Shown in pieces: positions 34,953 to 43,986 of a stretch of 64,000 nt of DNA. Numbering within the stretch: position 1 is the first letter of the stretch; each line of letters opens with the position of its first letter. The stretch covers positions 1 to 64,000 of the forward strand of contig CAVIJY010000003.1 of the NCBI GenBank assembly GCA_963643215.1, written 5' to 3'. The notes beneath the pieces were generated by a model. That model was not told where the DNA came from. It saw only the letters and a program-made list of their open reading frames with translations, and did no database searches. The position numbers were made by a program, and so were the translations under genes. The DNA is from Darwinimomas sp963643215 (GTDB lineage Bacteria; Bacillota; Clostridia; Lachnospirales; Lachnospiraceae).

Positions 34953-36677
34953 TCACCGTCTCACTATCACATAGATAGAGCTTTTTATCTGAGGCATCTC
35001 GCTGCAGTAGCAGCCGACCTCATATACTCCCTCAGTTCCGGGAGCTGTATACAGCCCGTCCCTGCTTATTGTGCCTCCGTGAGGAGTCCTCACCTCCCAT
35101 GTGACCGTCATTCCTGTGAGATTTTCAGTCTGTGCACGAAGATACCGGTTCTGCATGACCTTCATCTCCAGCTTGTTGGGACTTATCACTATCCTGCGGT
35201 CATCGTCTCCGACCTTATCTTCATTTACCAGCCGTGCCGTCCATCGGATATTTACCGAGCTGACCGCAGTAGCCTCAAGAAGCCTCATTCCTATGACAAA
35301 GCAGCCCTTCTCATTATCTGCGCGCGCCGCCAGCTCCGCCCGGATCTCCATGTTTTTAAAAATCTCTGACGAACCGAAGTACTGTATGGTATCTCCGTCG
35401 ATGCTCAGCTCGATCTGTACTCTTCCGAGCCCCAGTCCGTGTATGATCTCCTCCGAGAAGAATCTGTCCCCCGCTACTCCACCGAGCCCGAGATCAAATG
35501 TATATATACCCGAGATCTCTCTTCGCCCCGTCTGCACCGGCAGGACGGCCGGATTCTCCGTACTTCCCGATGCCGCCGGACCCGCCTTTTTTAATTTGGT
35601 CACATCACTGATCAGCCGCCCGATAAGCCCCATTGACACGAATGTATTATATACATACTGATCAAACGGCATTCTCTCGAGCGTATCTATCTCGAGACCG
35701 GTTTCTGTCTTCGTGAGGTAAAGCCGCGCAAGATATATGCCCTTGGGATAGGAATTGGCAAGTATTCTTGTCATGCTCTCCTTGTAGTATCTTGAGATGA
35801 GCTGATCATACTGATTTCTGGAGTTCACCGGAATGCTCATCTCTATATCCTCAGCCGGATAGAAGCACTTACCGGATATATTTACCGACATATCATTTCT
35901 TTGCTGGTTCAGCAGCACATGTCCGGCCTCGAGAGGAAAGGCCTGCATCTGCACATTTATGACCTTTGTCTCGCCGGCCTTATCAAAATGCCCCAGCCAG
36001 TTTATCTCCAGCTGATCCTTGCCTTCCCATGAGGCGCATGTAAGAGCCTGTGACAGACTGATATTGCAATCGTGTGCTCCGTGATGGTCGGTTATGATGA
36101 CTGATACCGTAAATTCGCTTTCCGTCTCCACGAATGCAGGAATCTCCTCATATATCGTCAGATCCTCGTTTTCAAAGAGCAGGGTTCTTTTAAGCGCCAT
36201 CGAGATCACAGTGTCGCTGTCATCATTGAGCTCGCTTGTCGTCAGGTACAGCCGGTAGCCCTCCTGGGTTTTTTCGTAGGCCGCGGCTGCCTTCTCTCCC
36301 TCCGGCACCCTTGCATCCTTTGAGGGATATACATCCTTCTCATCATATGCTATGCACAGATAGGCACCGTTTTCCGTATATGTCTCCTGAAGCTCCTTGT
36401 AGCCCTCGATCTGATCCAGCCGAACCACCACCGGATCCGCAAGCACTATCTCGCGGCCTGCTCCGTCCAGTGCCACACCTGCCTCAACGGATATGGTATT
36501 TTCGTCTATCTCCACGGCCTGAAGGCCTGCAGCGACGCCCACACCGTGAAGAAAGCGGTTGATCAGACGGCGCTTGTCATTCATATACTTTTGCTCGGAT
36601 ATGAAATCCTGCTGAGTGATCAGCTTTCCATAGTAGTACTGATTTCTTTCATATGGAAAATATTGAAGATTTTTCAT
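34953..36677 (-). CDS. eCIS-associated structural protein with C-terminal Ig-like domain
   Basis: 574 residues. The N-terminal region (YYYGKLITQQDFISEQKYMN, then RRLINRFLHGVGVAAGLQ) is a conserved module I associate with hypothetical proteins next to baseplate J genes in eCIS-like loci; it is followed by beta-rich segments. The C-terminal 80 residues look like a bacterial Ig-like domain (TVTWEVRTPHGGTISRDGLY then APGTEG). No signal peptide or membrane helix. Position after tail protein I, where fibre or baseplate periphery genes are often found, and the Ig fold suggest a surface or receptor-contact role, but this is inference. Confidence 0.6.
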   Translation of the reverse strand: MKNLQYFPYERNQYYYGKLITQQDFISEQKYMNDKRRLINRFLHGVGVAAGLQAVEIDENTISVEAGVALDGAGREIVLADPVVVRLDQIEGYKELQETYTENGAYLCIAYDEKDVYPSKDARVPEGEKAAAAYEKTQEGYRLYLTTSELNDDSDTVISMALKRTLLFENEDLTIYEEIPAFVETESEFTVSVIITDHHGAHDCNISLSQALTCASWEGKDQLEINWLGHFDKAGETKVINVQMQAFPLEAGHVLLNQQRNDMSVNISGKCFYPAEDIEMSIPVNSRNQYDQLISRYYKESMTRILANSYPKGIYLARLYLTKTETGLEIDTLERMPFDQYVYNTFVSMGLIGRLISDVTKLKKAGPAASGSTENPAVLPVQTGRREISGIYTFDLGLGGVAGDRFFSEEIIHGLGLGRVQIELSIDGDTIQYFGSSEIFKNMEIRAELAARADNEKGCFVIGMRLLEATAVSSVNIRWTARLVNEDKVGDDDRRIVISPNKLEMKVMQNRYLRAQTENLTGMTVTWEVRTPHGGTISRDGLYTAPGTEGVYEVGCYCSEMPQIKSSIYVIVRR

Positions 36678-36692
36678 ATATGTCCTCCAGAT

Positions 36693-36768
36693 TCAAGCAC
36701 GGGCAATGCTTGAACACGCTCGTATTTGAATCGTCAATCAAGTTTGAAAGTTTACTTTCAAACTTTTT
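36693..36768. other. Two palindromes in the only sizeable gap of the baseplate genes
   Basis: TCAAGCA/TGCTTGA (36693-36699, 36707-36713) and a perfect 12-bp AAGTTTGAAAGT/ACTTTCAAACTT (36740-36765) followed on the plus strand by TTTTT. As read by the operon (minus strand) there is no U-tract, so it would act as a stem for RNA stability or partial pausing; on plus it would be a good terminator against antisense transcription. Confidence 0.55.
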
Positions 36769-37804
36769 GCTCCGATCCTGTCTGTATATCGACATCATCA
36801 CCGTCAGCACCCAATGTACTGTTCACTCCGAGCCGCATTCCTATTCCCAGGCTTACCCCGGCATCCTCGGATACTATGCGCAGCATCGTATCCGCCGGCT
36901 TCACGGCATTCACGATTCTTACCAAAGCCTGATAGTCCTTCGCATCCTTTATATATCTGTCCTTTACAGTAAGTGTGACCGTATCTCCCTGCTCCGTCAG
37001 ATGCGGCTCCTCTCCGGTATACAGTCTTACATATTCGGTGATCCCCCGGGCCGTACCCTTCATTCTCATCAGCTCCGGAAGCCTCGGTATCAGCTCTCTG
37101 AGCCGGTCATCCGGCCACAGGTACACATCCTTCACATCAAACCACTGTGCAAGATTTATCAGCAGATGTCTGTCGATCGCCGCCGGATTCATGAGTCTGG
37201 CTCCGTCTCTTATCTCGGACTCCAGATCCTCGTACAGGCTCTGAAACAGCGCCAGATATCGCTCTGTAAATCCACTTTTGGACTGATCGCCTTTTCTGTC
37301 GTCCTTTGCGTAAACTCCCGGAAGATACTTGAGCCAGCTCTCTCTCGGAAATCTTATGCATATGGACTCTATCTTCGGCTCGTCCTCCTGACGGAACAGC
37401 TCCAGCAGGAAAAACAGGTATCTTCCTGTGATATCATGCAGCAGTATGTCACTCTGCCCTGATACAGCCATGGCCTCATACGGAGCCAGGATCTTCAGCT
37501 TCTGCACAAGCGACATATCCTCATCTCCTATGATCTCACTGATCAGATAGTACCTTCCGTCAACCAGAACGGTCGGCTGTTCACATGCATATATGCGGAC
37601 TGATATTCCTGCTTCTCTGAACTCTCCTTCTACCGTAAATCTGTGCCATTGCATCTCCGATTCCATGCTGTCATAAACTCTGGAGAACATATAACCGGCT
37701 CTTCGGCTGTTTGACGACAGCTTAAGCAGCCTGCCGTCAAAAGTCAGGCCTGACAGGAAGCTTCTGTCGTATTCGAGTTGTTTGTTTATCACAAAGTATT
37801 TCAT
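36758..37804 (-). CDS. Phage tail protein I-like baseplate protein
   Basis: 348 residues. The central region WLKYLPGVYAKDD, FTERYLALFQSLYEDLESEI, HLLINLAQWFDV and MRMKGTARGITEYVRLYTG is the conserved tail-protein-I domain found in P2-like phages and eCIS baseplates. The N-terminal 130 residues are a beta-rich extension. The ATG overlaps the preceding baseplate J stop (ATGA). It probably links the wedge to fibres or periphery. Confidence 0.85.
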   Translation of the reverse strand: MKYFVINKQLEYDRSFLSGLTFDGRLLKLSSNSRRAGYMFSRVYDSMESEMQWHRFTVEGEFREAGISVRIYACEQPTVLVDGRYYLISEIIGDEDMSLVQKLKILAPYEAMAVSGQSDILLHDITGRYLFFLLELFRQEDEPKIESICIRFPRESWLKYLPGVYAKDDRKGDQSKSGFTERYLALFQSLYEDLESEIRDGARLMNPAAIDRHLLINLAQWFDVKDVYLWPDDRLRELIPRLPELMRMKGTARGITEYVRLYTGEEPHLTEQGDTVTLTVKDRYIKDAKDYQALVRIVNAVKPADTMLRIVSEDAGVSLGIGMRLGVNSTLGADGDDVDIQTGSEQKV

Positions 37805-39684
37805 CTGTTCATCCGAAAGTTATTCAATACGATATCCAGCTTGTCAAGTATGAAAACCCCGTTGACCGGCGGAATCAGATTGCTGTTGCTGCTCACCCGT
37901 ATCCCCACGCTGTGCGTATCAAGGCTCAGCACATTCAGCTTGTTTACGCATGTCAGAGAGTCGATCCTGCCGAACAGATCGCTGTATTCGAGCGGCTGCC
38001 CGTATACGGTCTCCTGCTCCTTAAACCATGCTCTCACCTCGCGCTCCAGGATGCTTGCGGCATCACGGTACTGATCCGAGACTATCACCTCTACCGTGGC
38101 ATTTACCATGATATACTGCGGAGTATGCAGCACTATCTTCGTGCCGAGAAGCTTTTTCGGCTCAAGATATCTGTATATATTGTCTCTGTACCGGGATGAC
38201 AGCTGCGAGCATCTCAGGGAATTGCCGGGGCGCACCACAATATTGACTGTCTTCGGGCTCGACTCATCATGCCAGGCATGGCATGAATGTATCACCAGCC
38301 CCGGAGTCTGTCGTACCAGTGTCTCATAGTCCTCAAGAGTCACCGCTCTGTATACTTTTCTCTGCTCCTTCATAGCCCTGAGAAGAGTCTCGCTTATCGT
38401 CTCCGGATCCTGCCCTCTTCTCACCAGCCTTGCCATAGTAAAGCTCAGATCGCCCGCTGTATCATATATAGCGCATGTAAATGCAGCATTGTCCTTGACA
38501 TTACCCTCTGCTCCAGCGCTCTGTGCCATCTCATACACAGCGATTCGTCCCTCGGGTGCGAATCCGTAGTAACCGTTGCCGAACTCTATCGTTCCGTCGA
38601 TCTCATTTACCGCATATACCGAATCATCCGGCTTGGCTCCCTCAAGATTGTCGGTTTCCTCCCATGTCCAGGACTGCCCCGGACGCAGCACATCATCGGT
38701 CTTTATCACCACGCTTTGTGCCAGCGGCCGGTCAGATGGAAGAGCATATACCTGATTCGGAAAGCCGTTGCCGTCTCCTATCGTTTCGCCGTCCGGCCAG
38801 CTCATGCTGCGCCGCTGCACAAGCTCTATGTTGCTCAGACTGATTCCGCAGCATACGGGTGCTACCGCAAACTCGCCCGCCTCCAGCACCGCTCTTATAG
38901 CGTAGCAGGATATCTCCTCGCTCCCGGCGCCTGCAGGCTGAACCGGCACCGGTTCTCCTTCATCAAGACTGAATGTGAGCCTTCCCGAGTAGAGCATGTT
39001 TCTGGTTTCATCCTTGTGCACCGTGAGTCTCGACCATCCTGCCGCAGTATGATACTGCCATTTGATGTCTGTCAGATCAACAAAATCCTTCTCCGGATCT
39101 TCGTTACGCATGCTGTCTGTATCAAACTGAAGCGAGAGATGATAGTTTCTTCCGGTCATGAGCGGCTCGTCCATATATATCCGGAGTGAGGCTCCGGTCT
39201 GGGTTCCGTCCCCGAACGGCGATATATATATGGTATTCATATCGTTCAGCTGTGTCTCGGAAAGCACTGACACCTCGCGCCCGTCCGCGTCGCAGCTCTC
39301 GGCCATGCATATCCGTCCTCTTGGAATCCGCTCATCCTCGTCAGTTTCAAACGGCAGTCCGCCTGACTCGAACACCGTCCCCTTCGGGATCTCCACCTCA
39401 TCACCCGCGCACCTTCTCCGGGCATGAGCCCATACTCTGGCCGGTACCCGGCCCTTTGGCTTGATGCCCATCAGTCTGAAGAAATGCCGATAATGTCTCT
39501 CGCCAAGCTGTTCCATAAAGAACTGCTGATTTTCTCTGAGCCACGCAAACAGTTCCAGAAATGTGATACCCGGATCGTGATAATTATAATCCGTCCAGTC
39601 GGGATACAGCCCTGCTATCTTGTTCTTGTATTCCTGCGTCAGTTCTTCAAAGGTATCCGAATCAAAGATTATCTCCGGGAGCAC
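37801..39684 (-). CDS. Baseplate J-like wedge protein (Afp12-like)
   Basis: About 627 residues. LPEIIFDSDTFEELTQEY near the start, DPGITFLELFAWL, and later GTIEFGNGYYGFAPEGR and EDYETLVRQTPGL are typical of the second baseplate J/gp6-like wedge of Afp/PVC systems. I chose the GTG at 39684, 8 bases after AAGGAGG; a GTG at 39693 overlaps that site. Its start lies at the stop of the first baseplate J gene, so both wedges are made together. Confidence 0.86.
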   Translation of the reverse strand: MLPEIIFDSDTFEELTQEYKNKIAGLYPDWTDYNYHDPGITFLELFAWLRENQQFFMEQLGERHYRHFFRLMGIKPKGRVPARVWAHARRRCAGDEVEIPKGTVFESGGLPFETDEDERIPRGRICMAESCDADGREVSVLSETQLNDMNTIYISPFGDGTQTGASLRIYMDEPLMTGRNYHLSLQFDTDSMRNEDPEKDFVDLTDIKWQYHTAAGWSRLTVHKDETRNMLYSGRLTFSLDEGEPVPVQPAGAGSEEISCYAIRAVLEAGEFAVAPVCCGISLSNIELVQRRSMSWPDGETIGDGNGFPNQVYALPSDRPLAQSVVIKTDDVLRPGQSWTWEETDNLEGAKPDDSVYAVNEIDGTIEFGNGYYGFAPEGRIAVYEMAQSAGAEGNVKDNAAFTCAIYDTAGDLSFTMARLVRRGQDPETISETLLRAMKEQRKVYRAVTLEDYETLVRQTPGLVIHSCHAWHDESSPKTVNIVVRPGNSLRCSQLSSRYRDNIYRYLEPKKLLGTKIVLHTPQYIMVNATVEVIVSDQYRDAASILEREVRAWFKEQETVYGQPLEYSDLFGRIDSLTCVNKLNVLSLDTHSVGIRVSSNSNLIPPVNGVFILDKLDIVLNNFRMNR

Positions 39685-39689
39685 ACTTC

Positions 39690-42600
39690 TCACCTCCTTT
39701 GGGCTCTCTTAGTCATATTTATCACATGTCTTCCGCTTTGAACAAGCACAAAGGGATCATCCTGCAATGTCTCATATGAGACGGATGGCTCTCCGGGCTC
39801 ATTTATAATCCTCGCAAATACTACGATTCTCTTCACATTCTCCACGCCGGGCACAGACCTGATCAGAGTTGCAATCTGTGTCTGCTGTGGCATCTCGCCT
39901 ATATCCCAGCCTTCATTGTCGAAATTGCCGGTCACCGGATCAAGAAATCTCTCAAGGCGGCGAAGCACCGTCTGCTGCATGCGGAATACATCCTGATCCG
40001 CGCCGATCACCGCATCCACATGAAGCTCAAGTCTGGCCAGCCGCGGTGCACGGATCACAAACCTTCCGTCCTCATCCAGCCCTGTCGGAAGCTTGTCCTT
40101 GAAGTATGCATATATCTCCTTCTTCTGATCCTCATACCCGTATCCTGACGGATCATAGTCTCTTGTCAAAAGCACCAGTGTCACATACCCCGGTGCGCTC
40201 TCACCTTCGACATTCAGACATGAGCATGCTTTTACCTTCCTTATATTTCCCGAAGCCTCCATCGCGAGATTTTCAAAATCATCTGCAGTCACCGCTCTGA
40301 AATGATGCGACTGCTCACCGCACGCCCTGTCTATGGCCTGCTGAGATGTCTCCCTGTCATAGCCTCCGACGAGCGGCAGCGGGTTGTATACTGTGCTGAC
40401 AAAGCCCTCTGTCAGCTCAAGCCCGCTGATCATTCCCGCGGGGATATTGCACAATGCTCCGCCCCCGACGCTATAGCTCACATATATCCCGTCCGGTACG
40501 CCCGGAGCAGGTACTCTTCCGTGCACGCCTCCGCCGAAGGTGATGGTTCCGCTGTTGGAATCCAGTACATAAACGCGCTCTCCCGGGCCGTGACGCTTTA
40601 TGCTGTCTGTCTGCTCCCAGAGTATCCATCGGGCAGACACATCNNNNNNNNNNNNNNNNNNNNNNNNNNNNNNNNNNNNNNNNNNNNNNNNNNNNNNNNN
40701 NNNNNNNNNNNNNNNNNNNNNNNNNNNNNNNNNNNNNNNNNNNNNNNNNNNNNNNNNNNNNNNNNNNNNNNNNNNNNNNNNNNNNNNNNNNNNNNNNNNN
40801 NNNNNNNNNNNNNNNNNNNNNNNNNNNNNNNNNNNNNNNNNNNNNNNNNNNNNNNNNNNNNNNNNNNNNNNNNNNNNNNNNNNNNNNNNNNNNNNNNNNN
40901 NNNNNNNNNNNNNNNNNNNNNNNNNNNNNNNNNNNNNNNNNNNNCCGAACAGACTTCGGCGCTTTGCATCAGTTATGCCGGGCAGTGTAATGATGCCTGT
41001 TCTTCTCAGATTCTCCGTATCATCTATCACATTTATGTCTGCCCACTCCGCGCCCTTGCAGTATTCCCATTTAAGCACCGGCTGTCCCTCCGGAAGCACA
41101 TGTTCGATATCAAAAAGGAGTCTGACCGGACCTTCACGGCAGATATCCCCGACAGCTATATACATCGCCGGAGCATCGCCTTCCAGCCTTTTCACCGGAC
41201 TGAGCATCCTCGTCCGGCGCGTGTCCATCTTGGTGAGCTCATGAGTCATATTGTTCTCACAATACATGTATTCCGGCGAGATGCTCTCTGTGGGATACTC
41301 GTAGGCTATGGTTACATCCGAGATAAACGGTGTTATATAGTTTCCTGTCGTCTTGTACGCGTTATTCACCTTCAATATCCGCGCCCGTATATAATATGTC
41401 TCGCTTGATCCGGCCAGTATCGGCTGCAGATCCTCCGGACATACAAACGACATTCTGACGATTCTGTCATTTTTCCCGTCACGGTATTTAAAAGCGTCCG
41501 AATAGTCCCGTCCGGCAAAAAGTCTCGCCCATCCGCTTCCGTTGAAATACTCCCATACAACCTCTTCTATTGTGATGTTGTAGGATATATCATTCGGAAC
41601 GGAACCCTTGGGCATGACAAACTTCCAGTCTATCTGCGTCTGCTGCGTCTCCGTTATTGGTATCCGTGCGAACTCCTGAACAAAGGAGAGGCTTATCCGC
41701 GCTCCCCTCTTGCTGAAAGCGTCCTCGCTTCCGAAATACACCTCATCCTGCTGAGCAAATCTCTCTCCGAACGGAAAGCACACCTCACCGCTCGGCTGAT
41801 CCACTCCTGCAGCAAACACATTGTCCGGCTCCTGAGCCGCACACTGCGCCGTGACATATATCTGTGCGCACCCCAGCCTGTCAAGTCCTGCCACATCGCA
41901 TATCTCACACCCGAGCCACATTCCGGTGATGCCCGCATGCTCTCTCTCCACCCAGACTGCGTCCGATTTGGGTTTGTTTATATATATAACCCCGTCCCTT
42001 GCGCTTACATCGCTCAGGGTCACCTCTGTCCCGTCCTCACCTGCCTCATAGAAAAAGCGTACCCGGCTCGGATCGGCAAAGCTGCTCAGCAGCTCATCGT
42101 CGGGTGCCTCTCCTCTGCTGTCCTTTATATGCAGCCCTATTGATGCATATCTTCCGATTTTAAACAAAAACGGATGACTCAGGTAGACTCTGTGCCTCTG
42201 CAGATTATCCTCTTCCATGGCAAAGAGTCTGTATGCCGGCCGCTCCTCCATGGTTTGTGCATCATATATGCATCCGATATAATCCTCTGACGGGTCCACC
42301 TCATATATCGCCTGCAGCGTGTCCGGGGCTACAAAGACATCCTCCTGAAGCTCCACAGGAACCGCCTGCCCCTGCTCGTCCGTCACTTCACATCTGAGAG
42401 CTGTTCCCGCACTCAGCAGAGATCCGTCCATATCATCACTGGAAAGTCCAAATACGGCATATCCTGTCGCCGGGGCCGATGTCTTCATCGAGACATTAAG
42501 ACAGTTAAAATAATCCGTCTTCAGCTTGTCTACAAGCATGGCATATTTCTTCTCCATGCTTCCCTGCATGCCCGCGTATACCTGAGCAAGAGCCACGCCT

Positions 42601-42707
42601 ATATCAGGCTTTTGAGGATCGCAGTGCCACTCCGGCGTATAGCTTGTGGCTCTTGTCTGTATCTCTCTCATGATATCTTCCTGCTCACGCTGTCTGATCT
42701 TCTTCAT
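39690..42707 (-). CDS. Baseplate J-like wedge protein, large (Afp11-like)
   Basis: About 1005 residues, including an internal assembly gap of 301 N. N-terminal RATSYTPEWHCDPQKPDIG and the C-terminal half with GTITFGGGVHGRVP, GGYDRETSQQAIDRA and FRAVTADDFENLAMEA are the hallmarks of the large baseplate J protein of eCIS. The frame is open on both sides of the gap, so the gene is probably intact. Binding site AAGGAGGCGG before the ATG. Confidence 0.85.
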   Translation of the reverse strand: MKKIRQREQEDIMREIQTRATSYTPEWHCDPQKPDIGVALAQVYAGMQGSMEKKYAMLVDKLKTDYFNCLNVSMKTSAPATGYAVFGLSSDDMDGSLLSAGTALRCEVTDEQGQAVPVELQEDVFVAPDTLQAIYEVDPSEDYIGCIYDAQTMEERPAYRLFAMEEDNLQRHRVYLSHPFLFKIGRYASIGLHIKDSRGEAPDDELLSSFADPSRVRFFYEAGEDGTEVTLSDVSARDGVIYINKPKSDAVWVEREHAGITGMWLGCEICDVAGLDRLGCAQIYVTAQCAAQEPDNVFAAGVDQPSGEVCFPFGERFAQQDEVYFGSEDAFSKRGARISLSFVQEFARIPITETQQTQIDWKFVMPKGSVPNDISYNITIEEVVWEYFNGSGWARLFAGRDYSDAFKYRDGKNDRIVRMSFVCPEDLQPILAGSSETYYIRARILKVNNAYKTTGNYITPFISDVTIAYEYPTESISPEYMYCENNMTHELTKMDTRRTRMLSPVKRLEGDAPAMYIAVGDICREGPVRLLFDIEHVLPEGQPVLKWEYCKGAEWADINVIDDTENLRRTGIITLPGITDAKRRSLFXXXXXXXXXXXXXXXXXXXXXXXXXXXXXXXXXXXXXXXXXXXXXXXXXXXXXXXXXXXXXXXXXXXXXXXXXXXXXXXXXXXXXXXXXXXXXXXXXXXXXDVSARWILWEQTDSIKRHGPGERVYVLDSNSGTITFGGGVHGRVPAPGVPDGIYVSYSVGGGALCNIPAGMISGLELTEGFVSTVYNPLPLVGGYDRETSQQAIDRACGEQSHHFRAVTADDFENLAMEASGNIRKVKACSCLNVEGESAPGYVTLVLLTRDYDPSGYGYEDQKKEIYAYFKDKLPTGLDEDGRFVIRAPRLARLELHVDAVIGADQDVFRMQQTVLRRLERFLDPVTGNFDNEGWDIGEMPQQTQIATLIRSVPGVENVKRIVVFARIINEPGEPSVSYETLQDDPFVLVQSGRHVINMTKRAQRR
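40644..40944. other. Assembly gap (301 N) inside the large baseplate J gene
   Basis: Unknown bases; about 100 residues of the protein are hidden. The reading frame is the same on both sides. Confidence 0.95.
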
Positions 42708-42780
42708 ATGCCGCCTCCTTTCCGCCTTATTTTATATATCTGCATGATCCGCGCCTCACCGGAGCTTCGCCGCGGCGCGT

Positions 42781-43203
42781 TTACTCCGCTACTGTCATTC
42801 CCTCGTTGATATAGAAGGGGTACACCAGATTGTATGGGTTATTTGTCGTACGCACAACATAGTTTATCGAGATATTCAGCTTTCCGTCAGCATCTGCCAC
42901 CTGCGCCGTAACATCGATATCCGTGATGCGCGGCTCCCACAGTATCAGCGCCTCCTCGACAGCATCCTCTATCTTTGTCAGATGTTCAAAATCAAGCGAG
43001 TCAAATGCGTAATCATGGATCGCGCATCCGAATTCAGGTCTCATCACCCGCTCCCCCTTGCGTGTCATGATGATGATATATATGGCCTGCTTGATATCCT
43101 CCTCATATTCCGCCATCACCATGCGTCCCGTCACGGGATCCACGCTCAGCGGAAAGGCAAAGCCTTTTCCGAGAAAGCTGCTGTTGTCGGGATATACCGC
43201 CAT
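42781..43203 (-). CDS. GPW/gp25-family baseplate protein (Afp9-like)
   Basis: 140 residues. MTRKGERVMRPEFGC is the key gp25 motif, followed by DIDVTAQ and a beta-strand ending. gp25 proteins join the wedges to the sheath and start sheath assembly. AAGGGAGG before the ATG. Operon position between spike and baseplate J genes is that of Afp9. Confidence 0.93.
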   Translation of the reverse strand: MAVYPDNSSFLGKGFAFPLSVDPVTGRMVMAEYEEDIKQAIYIIIMTRKGERVMRPEFGCAIHDYAFDSLDFEHLTKIEDAVEEALILWEPRITDIDVTAQVADADGKLNISINYVVRTTNNPYNLVYPFYINEGMTVAE

Positions 43204-43213
43204 AATGCCTCCC

Positions 43214-43981
43214 TTAGTTGATCTTGACCATGCTGCCCTTGAGCTGAGTCATTCCGCTTGCCTGCAGCGTCAGGCTTCCTGTTGCCTTCACCTGTGTGGA
43301 GCTTCCCTCCACGGCAGTGCTCTGCCCCTTTATCTTCACGGCGGAGCTTCCCTCCAGACTGACAGTTGCGGACTTGACGGTTGCCTTCTGCTTTTCAAGA
43401 GTCACGGCTGCACTTCCGCCTATGGAGAGCGTCAGCTTCTTTTCGGCGTTGATCTTCATCTCTCCCTTGCCTGTATCCATAAAGATTGTATTCTTCTTTT
43501 GCTTATCCTGCAATGTAATGGATTTCTTTTCATCATCCAGTATCACCGTAAGACCCCCGGGAGTTGATACAGTCAGCTTCTGCTTCTTGTCCTCATCTGA
43601 CAGAGCTATCTCATGCCCTCCGGCTGTCCGTATGACCTTGTTGATGTTTTTTTCCGCCGGAGCCTTGTCCGGGCGCTTCATTTTGCTGCTCCACAGAGAG
43701 CCTATCACCACAGGACAATCCGTGCGGCCGCCCAGAAATCCCACCACGACCTCGGTTCCTATCTCGGGGAACATATACATACCGCCCTTGTCGGCCACAT
43801 AAGGCGTCATGACAGGGATCCATCCTGTCAGCATCTTGCCCGTCTCTCCCACCGAGTATTCAACCTTGACCTTGCCCGGCTCGTTCTTGTCCCAGTTTTC
43901 CTTAACAATACCCATCACCAGGCCGGCATTAAAGGAAACCGAAGGCTGCGTCCTGTTTGATTTTATAAGGTCTTCGAACAT
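43214..43981 (-). CDS. Spike protein part 2: gp5-like OB fold plus beta-helix
   Basis: 255 residues. The N-terminal half is an OB fold of the gp5/VgrG type (VKVEYSVGETGKMLTGWIPV, EIGTEVVVGFLGGRTDCPVV). The C-terminal half is made of short repeated beta strands rich in Lys, Thr and Val, as in the triple-stranded needle. In Afp8/Pvc8 this is fused to the gp27-like part; here it is a separate gene 5 bases after it. A PAAR-like tip protein is encoded further on. Confidence 0.85.
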   Translation of the reverse strand: MFEDLIKSNRTQPSVSFNAGLVMGIVKENWDKNEPGKVKVEYSVGETGKMLTGWIPVMTPYVADKGGMYMFPEIGTEVVVGFLGGRTDCPVVIGSLWSSKMKRPDKAPAEKNINKVIRTAGGHEIALSDEDKKQKLTVSTPGGLTVILDDEKKSITLQDKQKKNTIFMDTGKGEMKINAEKKLTLSIGGSAAVTLEKQKATVKSATVSLEGSSAVKIKGQSTAVEGSSTQVKATGSLTLQASGMTQLKGSMVKIN

Positions 43982-43986
43982 GTATT

